Of a stretch of DNA of 43,172 nucleotides, positions 1-9,545 are shown piece by piece. This stretch comes from Cristatella mucedo (taxonomy: Eukaryota > Bryozoa > Phylactolaemata > Cristatellidae). A program made the translations under genes and the position numbers. Positions within the stretch are counted from its first letter, which is position 1; the number at the start of each line of letters is the position of its first letter. Where the stretch lies: NCBI GenBank assembly GCA_009760855.2, contig WPIO01000453.1:1-43172 (forward strand). Reading direction: 5' to 3'. Under the pieces are notes generated by a model, which was given only the letters and a program-made list of their open reading frames with translations, was not told where the DNA came from and ran no database searches.

Positions 1-29
1 GCCGCTCACAAATCCGACTCCGTACAACT

Positions 30-264
30 AATTACGTTTCGCACGACTGTATGAGATAGCGTGGACTGAACTTATTAGAAGGGCAGCTCTTGCATATTGA
101 CATTTTCAAAAACAATATGTGGAACTGAACCACCCGATCAGGTCTGAAGCCTCACAATGAAGCAAGCGTAAGAGTAGGCTGCTTCCGAACTCTGGGACTT
201 AACTGAGAGCACCTCAGCTACGTAGCACTGCAGCTACGCAGCACTTTACTCCTCAGGTGCTTAC
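30..264 (-). other. Conserved start of intron 1 of P0
   Basis: This is the 5' part of the first intron of P0 on the minus strand. It matches 35079-35353 in P3 over its whole length with few differences by eye. A 36-nt motif around 40-78 (GCACGACTGTATGAGATAG...) occurs once here but twice in tandem in P3. The equivalent DNA in P1 (about 6830-7075) is recognisable but more diverged. Confidence 0.6.
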
Positions 265-316
265 CTGCAAGCACTGACGGCATAAGCATCAAAGAGAGCA
301 GTGGCAGCGAGTCCAT
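265..316 (-). CDS. P0 exon 1: signal peptide exon of a PAN-F5/8C paralogue (gene continues off the left edge)
   Basis: The minus strand reads ATG followed by 17 codons of a hydrophobic signal peptide (MDSLPLLSLMLMPSVLA) and one extra base, then a strong donor GTAAGC. The 52-nt length and phase 1 end are the same as in P3. The V-L-A ending is a good signal peptidase site. This is the first exon of the leftmost member of the array; its PAN and F5/8C exons must lie at lower coordinates, outside the window. Nothing in the visible part is broken, so P0 may be functional. The start was chosen because all four copies share the ATG, the hydrophobic core and the donor. Confidence 0.75.
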
Positions 317-557
317 ATCTTGTCACGATAATGCCTTACTAAGAGGCGGCTACACAGTCCTGTGCGTGGAAGGAAAATAGTGCCGGCTCTACTGCTCCGA
401 AATCGATTGGAGCGTGGCGCCAGGCAGGATATTCCGGCGGGGAATCGGAATTTTTTTAATTATTGTTATTTGAATATTTAAAGTTAGATACCTAGTTAGA
501 TACCTTTGTGCAGCCTGTATTCCATCGATTGGCTTGCTTAGTGATTTCCTGTGACAA
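317..557 (-). promoter_or_regulatory. Conserved 5' flank / presumptive promoter and 5' UTR of P0
   Basis: The sequence upstream of the P0 ATG is closely similar to the same position in P3 (35406-35580) and recognisable in P1 and P2. It contains two copies of ATCGATTGG (401-410 region and 524-532), which read CCAATCGAT on the gene strand, so inverted CCAAT boxes are present. The similarity stops at about 557, where LINE A begins. That it acts as a promoter is inferred from position and conservation; no clear TATA box is seen. Confidence 0.45.
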
Positions 558-2314
558 GTCCTTTGGACCCCATTCCCACTGTCCTGCTCCTACGCTGCAT
601 TGATCTGCTGCTGCCATGCATACATAGCATCATTAATATGTCATTGGCCTCAGGTAATTTCCCAGCACCTTTCAAAAAAGCTGTAGTCAGGCCACATCCC
701 CAAAAAGTGACACTAGACCGAGAGAACTTGAGCAACTACAGCCAAGTCTGCCTTCTACCATTCCTATTTAAGACACTGGAACGGGTCGTGGCAGATCAGC
801 TGAACTCGTATATCAAAACTTCAAACCTTACTAGTAAGTTCCAGTCTGGATTAAGAGCTAATCACTCCACAGAGTCAGCACTGCGTAGGGTATACAACGA
901 CCTACTTAGGAATGCAGACATGGGTAGAGTGTCTCTGCTTGTTTTTCTCGATCTTTCTGGAGCTTTCGATTCTATCGATCACAGAGTTTGTCTAGAGCGC
1001 CTCTCATCTCGCCTGGACATGACTGGCACTGCTCAGCAACGGTTCAGGTCCTATTTCATTGGGAGACTCCAGGGTATTGACGTGAATGAACAAAGATCAT
1101 CCGAGGTACCTCTGAAATATGGGGTACCTCAGGGCTCCTTGCTATTTTCGGTTCTTTTCACGGTTTATACTCTCCCTCTTGCTGATGTGATTGCCAAACA
1201 CAATCTAGGCTTTCACTTCTATGCGGATGACACTCAGTTGTACCTTTACTTTGATCCCTCCCAGCCATCAAGCACCTCAAATTCTCTCAACTCACTTGGT
1301 GCATGTATTGATGACATCCGTAAATGGATTGCAGTAAATTTTCTAAAACTAAACGATGATAAAACTAACTTACTAGTTATGGGCAAACCCAGTGTGATTC
1401 ATAAATTGGAAAGGCTGACTCTCAAAATTGGCTCTGCCTGAATATCTCCTGTTGAATCAGCTCGAAATCTAGGTTTCATATTCCAAAGCGACCTCTCGTT
1501 AGACGACCACATTAGCTCCACTGTCAAGTCTGCCTACTTTCGGCTACACAACATTGCTAAAATTTGGGATTGTTTAGATAAGGATACCACGTCCAAGTTG
1601 GTCCTCTCATTTGCGACATCCCGTCTCGACTTATGTCACTCACTGATCGCTGGCCTACTGGCATGCGCAATCAGGCGATTGCTGCTGGTGCAAAACTCGG
1701 CTTCTAGGCTTGTCTGTCGTGAGCTTCGCAGTTGCTTTATCATACCACTTCTCGCCGACCTGCACTGGCTACCAGTCAAGCAAAGGATCGCCTTTAAGGT
1801 ATTGTCGCTCGCTTTTAGGTCACTCCATTCTTTGGCTCCAGCCTATCTGTCAGATCTACTCCCACACCAGGCCAAGCATCGTACCACCCGCTTTTCGGAA
1901 TCCAACAGTTTACCAATACCTCGTGCAAACCTCAAATCCTGTGGAGACCGTGCATTTAGTTCGTATGCTCCCAAAGCCTTTAACCTTCCTCCCGACTTGC
2001 ATAAGAAAATTCCCTGATTTGACCACATTTAAAAAGAACTTAACAACCCACACATTTAGGACAGCATTTAGTGGGTACCTGCGATTCGTTCTTCACGTGC
2101 TTATGTGTACTGACACTGTACATGCAGCCACTAACTACATTTGCAGGCTGACCCTGTGCATGTCAGCCCTAACCATGTTATTCATGTTTATCAAGCTTGA
2201 TGTTACTCACCATTCAATTGCGTTTCCGTTTGCAGCAAATTTGAAGCTCAAAGAAGGAGATTGAGTACTCTGAGGGCCCCTTATCAAGTGTATTATTATT
2301 ATTATTATTATTAA
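551..2314 (+). mobile_element. LINE family A copy, 5'-truncated, reverse transcriptase to 3' tail
   Basis: A non-LTR retrotransposon of the CR1/L2/Jockey-like group, truncated at its 5' end. The reading frame from 551 encodes the reverse transcriptase core: LLPFLFKTLERVVADQL, RANHSTESAL, motif A FLDLSGAFDSIDH, motif B YGVPQGS, motif C FYADDTQLYL (catalytic YADD) and motif D FLKLNDDKTNLLVMG. A TGA at 1439-1441 interrupts the frame, which resumes to 2017. A 1-nt insertion near 1990 then shifts the C-terminal part into the frame ending at 2264. The 3' end carries the family hairpin (about 2240-2283) and an (ATT)n tail to 2313, so it is a dead copy. It sits exactly where the last exon of P1 and the distal promoter of P0 should be. 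The endonuclease domain is missing here; a separate piece is at 4990-5615. Confidence 0.9.
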
Positions 2315-3148
2315 ATTGCTTGCAGATTTATCGGACGAGGTAACTTCAATAAATAGCGTGGAGCGGGCTGGCTGCTGTTTACCGAAATTATTTAAAATTA
2401 AATTAAGATAAACAATTAAGAATGGGTGGAACGAAGGACTCGGATCGACGGCTTCGCTCCCGTCTCTTAGTCTCACCCAGCGATAGAAGTTCGGACTCAG
2501 TTTGGGAAACTTGCAACAGCAGCAGTGTCCTCTGTGAGCCCTTGTGTGCATGCCATCGTTGTAATTACTCTGGCTAACCAATTGACATTCTTCATTTACA
2601 GCATACACACATTAGCTAGAGAGATATTTAGTTATATCTGAACTCGATATAATTGGCTATCGACATTAGCATCAGTGTCTACAAATTAGTCTTCGATTGT
2701 TTGATGGAATCTCAGAGAGCTTTTGCATGACTGCCTTTTTACTTCGACCCCTTCGATGTCTGCATCGTCAGGCTACAACTGCACTAATATGCTGGAAATA
2801 AAAATGACCAGGTAAAGTCTCTTAAAGAAGACACGATAAACAATGTTTGAATGGAAAGGCCGTCTACCACAGCTGGAGGAGTCAAAGTAAACAAGCTGAA
2901 CTGTGTGTGACTTCAGAAGTCCATAAAATTTGATGAAAAAAAATCTGCCACCCAGACTCTACTACGAGTTAGACAAAAGGCTTTTTGATCAGTGCCTGTG
3001 ATAAATTATTTGAGATAAACGAGTCTATTGCAGGAGCTGTGAATATTCTAACTTGTTTAAGGAAAGCATGTCAATGATATCAAATGCTAAAGACCAATCA
3101 GATACCACCAATATGGGATGACCAGGTTAAAGACGGATGTTGTCGTAC
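2315..3148 (-). other. Remnant of P1 intron 5
   Basis: No gene is visible here. The part from about 2490 to 2720 resembles 12990-13320 in intron 5 of P2 (shared block TAGAAAGATATTTAGTT-like), and the part near 3010-3100 resembles sequence just left of exon 5 in P2 and P3. The C-terminal F5/8C exon expected in this intron's continuation is not found. Confidence 0.45.
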
Positions 3149-3282
3149 CACATTTCCGCTGCTGTTTCTGTTATGTTATACCTTATTCCGTCGCTGCTGT
3201 ATTCAAAGAAGAAGGAATTCGCGTATTGACCGCAACCACAACCCGGATCGTTCATTCTGCTGGAGATCTCGTATCCCATAAT
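3149..3282 (-). pseudogene. P1 exon 5: middle of the F5/8 type C domain, frameshifted
   Basis: Starts after a good acceptor (CCATCTGCTTTCAG) in phase 0 with IMGYEISSR and carries the family core SFFFEYSSDGIRYN, which matches the usual WV-K-FKLQYSDDG-TW region of F5/8C domains. It is 134 nt against 135 in P2 and P3; the missing base lies near 3170-3176. The donor is GTACGA, weaker than the GTAAGA of P3. Confidence 0.75.
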
Positions 3283-4096
3283 CTGAAAGCAGATGGGAAC
3301 GCCGATGCAGTCCAGGCGGTAAATAGGCCATCCGTAGGACATCCGTTTCCTTGTGAGCAAAACTGCCATAGGTAAAATTACAATAGCAATCCAGCGAGAT
3401 CCGATGCGTGCTTAGTCTCTAAAATTAATTCATTATCGACGGCTAATCATTCATGCAGAATGAGATGTGATTCACATGTCACAAGAACGTTTTAAATAAA
3501 TTTTTTCTAAGCCAGTAGCAGGGTAGTTATTGGCGGAATTCAGCTGGAACTAATGCTAAAAAAACGCTTTGATTGTCAAAGAGGTTAGGATAGGATAACT
3601 ATATAGTTAGTATAGTTTGGATAGTTAGGATAACGAGTCTGTAAGACATATAATGATGAAGCGATGACCAAGTTCTTAGGTGGCCACCGCTTGAACCCAG
3701 GAAGGGGTGGACTATACTGCCACTTTAGAACAGCTATTTTGGGGAGAATTGGTCCGAGCCTGAGGAAAGAACTGCACGTAATTCACTGCAAACAGAATAC
3801 AACTGAACCTGATAAGTATGTCGCGAGCATGCGAGCATGTCACCAGACGCCGCCATAGTCTGACCTGTCTGCCTGTAGCCTTTTGTCCGTCACCTCGGCA
3901 AGAATGACAGTGCCAGCCAAAGGCTAACGTACGTTTCAAGGTCAGAAAGTTGCAGCATTCAAAAAATTTAACATTACACGAACTAATATACTGCGTTAAA
4001 GTATCTTGCACCAAGCAGCCGCCATAACGCAGACGGATTGCACAAATCGTGTGGCAGAGCAGTGAGCCTCAGTGCCGGTAGTAATCTGCTGCCTAC
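3283..4096 (-). other. P1 intron 4
   Basis: Intron between the first and middle F5/8C exons. It contains short stretches shared with intron 4 of P2 and P3, for example GAATGAGATG at about 3459 and the TTATCAGGTTCAGTTGT-like block (minus strand) near 3800-3815, matched at about 32367-32385. No additional exon is required by the domain, because exon 4 and exon 5 join continuously. Confidence 0.4.
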
Positions 4097-4290
4097 CGTC
4101 TTCATTTGAAGGAAGTCAATCTACAAATAGTCGTCTGCTGCGTTATTTTTTGCACTCCACGATCCGTAAAAACTGTCGCACTGGCCCGAAACGTTGGAGA
4201 GCTTTGCACACATTGGATTGAGACCGCAACAGGTCGATGAAGCAGACATGGCTGAGTCCGGCAGAAAAGCTGCAACAGATTGCTGCTGTA
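4097..4290 (-). pseudogene. P1 exon 4: N-terminal part of the F5/8 type C domain, one nonsense codon
   Basis: A 194-nt exon from acceptor GTGGTGCAG (phase 1) to donor GTAGGC (phase 0). The translation has the discoidin opening FLPDSAMSASS and the GSWSA block, ending DFLQMKT. In DDYLQID the Gln codon is TAG (4121-4123). Its acceptor reading TA-CAG-CAG-CAA is the reference used to recognise the stop in the P3 equivalent. Confidence 0.75.
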
Positions 4291-4825
4291 CTGCACCACG
4301 CCTGTTGCAACTCATACACGTCAGGTGCCATTGCAGCTTGCCAGGCCAGACCTCGTTTGACTAGTAGAGCTCTCACAGGTAGCAATGATTTCATATAGGA
4401 TAAAACATATGCAAAGATTTACTGGTTCAAATCACTAGCACTGTTGTAGGGTCATAGAAGATAGACTAAGCAACTTTGAGAATTATTTGAAAGACAAAGT
4501 GCCTTGGGAATGGTTTTTCTAAAATGCGTCGCGAACTTATGAATAAGCAAACACATTACTCGATGCTTTTTAATCAATTTAAATGCCAAAATTATGAGCA
4601 ATGAAAGAGAGCTGCTAGCAGGAGCAATTAAATAGCCACTTGTATGAATTTAAATTTTCTGCAAGTAGCAGTTACTGATTCATGCCAATGACAAATGTCT
4701 CGTTCATGCCTCCTCTGGCCCTAGGTCATCAGTACGGACGAGATCGCTTGTGATATCTGAAATATAAAATACGACGAAGAAGAAATAAGAAGCACTTGAA
4801 TTTGTTTGAACGATTCTGGCCCATT

Positions 4826-4826
4826 C

Positions 4827-4864
<38 letters not shown>

Positions 4865-4985
4865 TACTTGATAAAGCGCCCTCAGAGAACTTAATCTCTT
4901 TCTAGGCGCTTTACATTTGCTGCAAAGGGAAATGCAATTAAATGGTAAGTAAAATCATGCTTCTATTACTTCAACAAACGTTTCA
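4826..4985 (-). mobile_element. LINE family A 3' end with hairpin and (TAA)n tail
   Basis: The 3' terminus of LINE A in minus orientation. The tail is a (TAA)n run at 4826-4863, followed by the family hairpin (4873-4912, arms AAAGCGCC and GGCGCTTT) and the conserved ACATTTGCTGCAAAGGGAAATG block. It lies in intron 3 of P1 and directly abuts an oppositely oriented LINE A piece. Confidence 0.85.
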
Positions 4986-4989
4986 ACCC

Positions 4990-5615
4990 AACGGGATCCA
5001 ATGCTTATTCTTATATAAGCTGATATTCGCAAACAAGCTAAGAATTTCCTCATTGTTAGCGATTTCAACTTTCATTTGATTTCAACTGGATTTCAACTTT
5101 GATTTCTCTTTGATAGCTTATCTGACGCCTTCAGCACTAAATTTCGTGCATTGACCCACTCAGTGTCTCTTGTGTGGCTCACGTGCATGGCACTACTCAC
5201 ATTAAAGGCCACACACTCGACCAAATTTTCTCACACAACTGCACTTTGTCATTGCTATTATTACCAAATCCTGCTTATCTGACCACATGAAGATCTTATC
5301 CAGTCTACAATATGTGGCCTCCTACTCCTCATCTAAAATAAAAAGTGAATCTCGAAACCTCAAGGCCCTGGACATCGATGGTGTCCCGTCGAGAATATCT
5401 GCTTCTCTGGGCTGGGACTCGTGCCTCCCCCAACTCCACTCCACTTGCATGCCCAGCAGCTGCTGCGCCAGCATTAGCTCGCTACCATGCACCCACTCGG
5501 TATTACCACACCAGGGTGTCTGCTTTTGCTAAGGATCTGTTGAATTCGCACAGCCTCGAAGAGAACAGGCATCGGCTAGTAATGAGGTTCTGCGATGAAG
5601 TCGCACGCTCATGCA
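4990..5615 (+). mobile_element. LINE family A endonuclease C-terminus and linker fragment
   Basis: A plus-strand fragment with several frameshifts. Readable pieces include IVSDFNFHL (the GDFN-type strand of APE endonucleases, here SDFN), HTLDQIF-like and LSDHMKILSS (the SDH motif), followed by linker sequence SSKIKSESRNLKALD and APTRYYHTRVSAFAKDLL. It is head-to-head with the LINE A 3' end at 4826-4985, the arrangement expected from twin priming. It ends near a CA-rich microsatellite. Confidence 0.7.
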
Positions 5616-5977
5616 CACACACAGTGCACGCACACACGCACATATACGTACGTGTATATAGAAGAGGCTTTATATAGTCGGCGACCTACTGGACACTGAT
5701 ATTCCGGCAGCGAATTGGAATTAAACAAGGGTGAACATCCTGCATCACTATTGCACCGGCAACGCGTACATTATGGAATAAGCTGCTTGGTAACTACTGA
5801 ATTTACCAGATTCAAATTTCTCTAGCAACCTACGACTATAAATTGATGTACCCTGAAAGGTACAAAAGTCATTAGGTACACGGTGACAGAAAACACAAAC
5901 AATTCAATAAGATACATGTAGAAAAGAAATTAAACAAGAAATTAACAATCTGTATCGAAAAATTATGTTCACCTTAC

Positions 5978-6031
5978 CAACTAGCTTTGTGTTGCATGTC
6001 GAGTCACCGTTGCCATCGCCGCCGAGGGAAC
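5978..6031 (-). pseudogene. P1 exon 3: short linker exon
   Basis: A 54-nt phase 1-1 exon between acceptor TTTGTGCTAG and donor GTAAGG, encoding a Gly-rich linker with one cysteine (GSLGGDGNGDSTCNTKLV). P3 has the same exon with one codon fewer. The cysteine is probably the first Cys of the F5/8C domain. The coding frame is intact. Confidence 0.65.
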
Positions 6032-6357
6032 CTAGCACAAAAATAAACGAATTAAAGAGCTTGAGCAATTTAGGATTAGAGTGAGAGTAAAGAAATTCTC
6101 TAGATTAATTTACCCATATGAAAAAATCCCTAAATGCACTACGAGAGGAGGTTGCTTCCGCTTCATGTGCGTGTTACCCGAGGGACTAGCTCAGAAACTA
6201 CCAGCTCGCTTGATAGCGAGCTGAGATATTTATCTCTCCTGAGGTACTGTTATAACTGCCATTTTTATATTACAGTTATTACGTTATGAATAAGGCAAAG
6301 AAACTTGCATGATTATTAAAAAGAACAACACAAATGTCACAGTGCGAGCATGCTTAC

Positions 6358-6618
6358 CGTAATAGTGCTGAAATACCACAGTGGCCTCGTTGATAGGGGT
6401 TGCCTAACATTTCTTCATCATGGTGCACCTTCTCTGATCCTTGTCAAAGTGTATCGCCCAACAATTCGTTGCTAGCAAACATGACGTCGTGCATTCAGGT
6501 AAAGAGAACTGAGCGATGTCGCCAATAATGTCAGCGGCCGGTGCTGTACTCAGAGATCCACAGGTGGTCTTCAAGCTCGCTGTGCTATTTACCAGCTGAA
6601 AGAGTCCGCCTGCAGTAT
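6358..6618 (-). pseudogene. P1 exon 2: PAN/apple-like domain, one nonsense codon
   Basis: A 261-nt exon, phase 1 at both ends. Acceptor is CCGTTGGCAG and donor GTAAGC, both conserved in P3. The translation has the PAN-type cysteine core C-x3-C-x5-C-x11-C-x5-C within LPECTTSCLLATNCWAIHFD and RRCTMMKKC. One extra codon lies near the first cysteine (KTTCGSL against QTCGSL in P3). The codon after KKC is TAG (6404-6406) instead of the TAT found in P2 and P3, which would end the protein inside the domain. Confidence 0.75.
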
Positions 6619-7075
6619 CTGCCAACGGCAACGTCCAATGGCAAGGGTGGCCGCAAAGGAAAGGCGCGAGCTCAATAAAGGGCGAGCGAAGAACTCCTAA
6701 ATATTGAAATAAGTAAATAAATAAATGAAATCCTAAGAACTACTGAGCGACGAAGTTGTGCATATTCTGCTGCTTCTCATTCCCTCACAGACAGTACTAT
6801 ACATATGGAAAGAAAATGGCTGCGAGTGCCGAGCCGACTGCTTGCACACAATTACACGTCGCATGACAGGAAAGGAGGGAAACACTCGTAGAATTAGCTC
6901 CTTCGACGAACCGCTCTTAAAAGTTGAGACTTACACAAAGAACTGCGCCCAAGGCTAAACCAGCCAACGAGGTCTGAATCCTCCGTCTCAAGCAAGCGTA
7001 AGAGTAGGCTCCCGCCGAACTCAGACGCCTATCTGTGAGCGCCTCAGCCGCGCAGCACTTTACACAGACGCCAAC

Positions 7076-7127
7076 CTGCTAGCACCGAAGGCGCGAGCAT
7101 CAAAGCGAGCAGTGGTAGCGAGTCCAT
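7076..7127 (-). pseudogene. P1 exon 1: signal peptide
   Basis: Encodes MDSLPLLALMLAPSVLA plus one base, phase 1, in 52 nt like P0 and P3. The donor reads GTTGGC, weaker than the GTAAGC of P0 and P3, so splicing may be impaired. The coding part itself is undamaged and keeps the hydrophobic core and the V-L-A cleavage context. Confidence 0.65.
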
Positions 7128-7410
7128 GTCTCGTCGAGATTGTGCCTAACTGAAAGGCAGCTGCACAGTCCGAGAAGCTGGAAAACAATGGCCGGCATTC
7201 TACTGCCCGGAAATCGATTGGAGCGTGCCAGAGGCGGAATGCTTCGCCAAAACTGCTGCCAGTGAGATACCGTTATGCCATCGAATGGAGCACTTAGTGA
7301 CTTCCGGCATTGAACGGAGGAGCCTGAACGGGAAATCCACTGAGAGTAAATATGCATCGTCAACTGTACACGGAAACGCAGGTTGGGATATAATATCGCG
7401 GAGCTTCGGT
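7128..7410 (-). promoter_or_regulatory. Conserved 5' flank of P1
   Basis: DNA upstream of the P1 ATG aligns with the P0 and P3 flanks. The proximal ATCGATTGG motif is kept at 7213-7221, while the distal copy is changed to ATCGAATGG (7280-7288). Similarity to P3 continues through the block GAGCCTGAACG at about 7320 to roughly 7390. Promoter function is inferred from position. Confidence 0.4.
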
Positions 7411-8400
7411 GACCATTAGAATAATTTAAGTGATGCAATTTTTAAAGCAATTTTTAAAAGTTCCATGGAAAGCTACCGGGCTTAGACAAACGGCAGGAAA
7501 GCCCAGTAAATACAGTGTGGGTGAGGGTATGTGAGAACATTTATGTAGCCAATGTTTAAATATGACTGCCCGGAGATGGACAACTTTGTGCAACATTGGA
7601 GGGTCTTTTAAAAACCTATTCTTGCCAAGGTTGTTTTCCACTGAGTAGCTTAGTAATTGATAAGTAGCAGCCAAATAATGATTTTTGGAATTAGCTGATA
7701 TGTGCCGGTCGGCTGAAGTAAATCGCGAAGCCTGGCCTCGCCTCTCGCTATAACGTGTGATCTCGATAATATAATAATCTGATAATCTGATAATCTCCTC
7801 GTTCACGGAGCTGCTTTCACGACGCTCAGAACGACCCGAGCGGCATACGACCTCTAGCGGGAGTCGAGGCTGTCGCTTTAGTTTATTGGAATGCCTCGCG
7901 TCTATGGACTGTAATCTTGACGGAAGAACCTCAATTACGAGCTACAAGCTTTCCTGTTGAATTAGAACTTAGTCGCTTGTGAAATAGCCAGATATGCCGA
8001 CGCTGATGAGCAACGTGATGTATAATTACGTACCAAAGTAACTATGTTTTCTGATCTTTGAACTGGCTACTGCATAAGGCACGCGCCTGATCGCAGTCGC
8101 TCGCTTGGAGCAGCGGTGCGCCGGTCGGTGAGTGTCCTAGCTCAGAGCGCTAGCTGCCTGTTAGCGAGTCGGCTGGAAGTCACCTGTCATGCCGCGTCAT
8201 GTCGTGTCTGCCTTAATGTACAGGCCATTTTTATGCTCATCATACATTACAATTATCCGAGCATAATTGTATATTTTAGTTACTATTTTAGCTATTTAAA
8301 CTTAAATTTAAATTTTTAATTTTTTAATTTTAATTTTTACGTTAGCTATTTGAGGTTAAGCTATTTTACTGTTTTAATAACTATTTTAACAAGCATATCT
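7411..8400. other. P1-P2 spacer, left part; no gene recognised
   Basis: Spacer between the 5' flank of P1 and the GC-rich block. It contains AT-rich low-complexity DNA (about 8260-8400). Short ORFs are present on both strands, but none shows a recognisable domain or a paralogue elsewhere in the window. Confidence 0.3.
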
Positions 8401-8620
8401 CTGCCGTGCCATCCGCGCTTGCAGCTGCTAGCCTCGGTAGCACGAATGGAGACGCCGTTGCTGTTTGCGACGCCATTGTGACGTCACCATTATTCACGAC
8501 GGAAGAGTGAGCTTGGCGTGGTTACCGTCGACGCAATGCGAGCCTCAGGTCTTAGCTCGTTGCGCACGTCGCGCCGCCGCCATCCGAACTAGCAAGGCTT
8601 TCGCCGGGGGGGGGAGTGCT
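8401..8620. promoter_or_regulatory. GC-richer block with a CRE-like site
   Basis: Base composition shifts to GC-rich with frequent CpG. A perfect palindromic TGACGTCA (CRE/ATF consensus) is at 8479-8486, and a run of ten G lies near 8607-8616. This resembles a CpG-rich promoter in front of the plus-strand ORF at 8616, but no transcript evidence is available. Confidence 0.2.
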
Positions 8621-8981
8621 TTTTAAGAACGAGCGAGCTTACCCGGCCACCTCTATTGTAGCGCCATCATCCGTCTCTGTGCTCTCGCTTTCTCAAATGC
8701 CGGCACCGAGCGATAAAAGTAGTGCAAGAGAGCCGCTCACTGATACGCCTGTTCCTTTGCTGGGGCCGGGGCGGGCAGGAAGGAAGGGAGCGGCCCGGAA
8801 GCCGAGAAGCGACGACGCTGCCGCTGCCGCTCGCTGCTCGCTGCTGGATTGCGTCGTTCAATCGCCGGTGACTCGAATCTTCGAGAACCTAAGAACGCGC
8901 TCTCTGCCCAATCTTCGTCCTCGCTATCAGCAATACTACCCAGGCGAGCACTGGCGCCGCAATTCCGGACCTACTGCATAA
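8616..8981 (+). CDS. Unrecognised 121-codon ORF in a GC-rich block
   Basis: An open frame of 121 codons, rich in Ala, Arg, Pro and Ser, with a low-complexity DDAAAAARC stretch. No domain, signal peptide or membrane segment is recognised. The only support is its length in a CpG-rich context behind a CRE-like site; composition alone can keep such frames open. It could be a first exon of an unknown gene or a chance ORF. Confidence 0.15.
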   Translation: MLFKNERAYPATSIVAPSSVSVLSLSQMPAPSDKSSAREPLTDTPVPLLGPGRAGRKGAARKPRSDDAAAAARCSLLDCVVQSPVTRIFENLRTRSLPNLRPRYQQYYPGEHWRRNSGPTA

Positions 8982-9210
8982 TCTTTTCAGACCAGAGAGT
9001 GGCAATTAGGTTCCCTGGAAATTTTTCCAAGAACTTGCACACCAATTCCATTTCGTTGTTTAGGACTTCATTGCTAACGTCTTGTATATCGTCATTATAG
9101 CCAACCATAGCGAGCATCCTTTGATTGAGCTCTTGAGAACATAGTCCGTCAGATTGCTTCGACACGATTATGACGGTGCTGCTCCTGAATCAGGTCAACG
9201 GCGTTTCGAT
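8971..9210 (-). CDS. Unrecognised ORF fragment (possible exon or transposon remnant)
   Basis: The minus strand has an open frame ending at TAG 8971, with composition that looks protein-like: many Leu, Glu, Asn and Met, and predicted helices (for example NQRMLAMVGYNDDIQDV and EMELVCKFLEKFPGN). No family was recognised. It may be the last exon of an unknown gene or the end of a degraded transposon ORF. No paralogue is seen in the window. Confidence 0.2.
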
Positions 9211-9299
9211 TTCGAAACGCAATATATTTTTAGAGCAGCTATCCGAAAGATAAGTAATTAATTTCGATTATACTTGCGAAAATTCGTTAACCCGGATTT

Positions 9300-9511
9300 C
9301 CACCATCGGTCTCATATACATAATTAAATGTATATTATTATTATTTATTATATTGTTCTATTATTTATTATTATTACGGAAATTTACGTAATGTGGCATC
9401 CTGCAACGGGTACGTAAAGCTTTAGAGAACTGTTTGAAATGTGCATTTGGTCTGCCATTTTTGCTCAGCAATTTCACGCGTATTCTTCTCTTTTAGCCAG
9501 CAAAAACCAGC

Positions 9512-9542
<31 letters not shown>

Positions 9543-9545
9543 AAG
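9300..9545. repeat. AT-rich and (ATT)n microsatellite DNA
   Basis: Contains a TTATTATTATT-rich stretch at 9335-9376 and an (ATT)n run at about 9514-9542. No LINE A hairpin stands next to either run, so these are treated as plain microsatellites rather than LINE tails. Confidence 0.6.

Larger units (their letters stand above)
3149..7127 (-). pseudogene. P1: PAN-F5/8C secreted protein pseudogene, exons 1-5 present, exon 6 missing
   Basis: The second member of the array, reconstructed from exons at 7076-7127, 6358-6618, 5978-6031, 4097-4290 and 3149-3282, all minus strand with matching phases (1,1,1,0). An intact protein would be a secreted PAN/apple plus F5/8 type C polypeptide. Five defects are visible: exon 1 donor GTTGG instead of GTAAG; TAG at 6404-6406 where P2 and P3 have Tyr; TAG at 4121-4123 where P3 has Gln; a 1-nt deletion in exon 5; and no exon 6. 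DNA to the left of exon 5 is paralogous to intron 5 of P2, then gives way to LINE A. Introns 2 and 3 align well with P3. Introns contain LINE A fragments (4826-5615). The call as pseudogene is secure if the exon boundaries are right. Confidence 0.8.

Noticed and set aside
1710-2264. Separate 184-codon gene overlapping LINE A
   Set aside because: Its first half is the wrong frame of the RT C-terminus; its second half is the LINE C-terminus after a 1-nt shift.
7100-7438. 112-codon minus-strand ORF as the P1 first exon
   Set aside because: The frame does not match the signal peptide frame shared by P0, P2 and P3; the 52-nt exon at 7076-7127 fits all copies.
9514-9542. LINE A tail
   Set aside because: The ATT run has no hairpin or GTGCATT block next to it on either strand, so it is a simple microsatellite.
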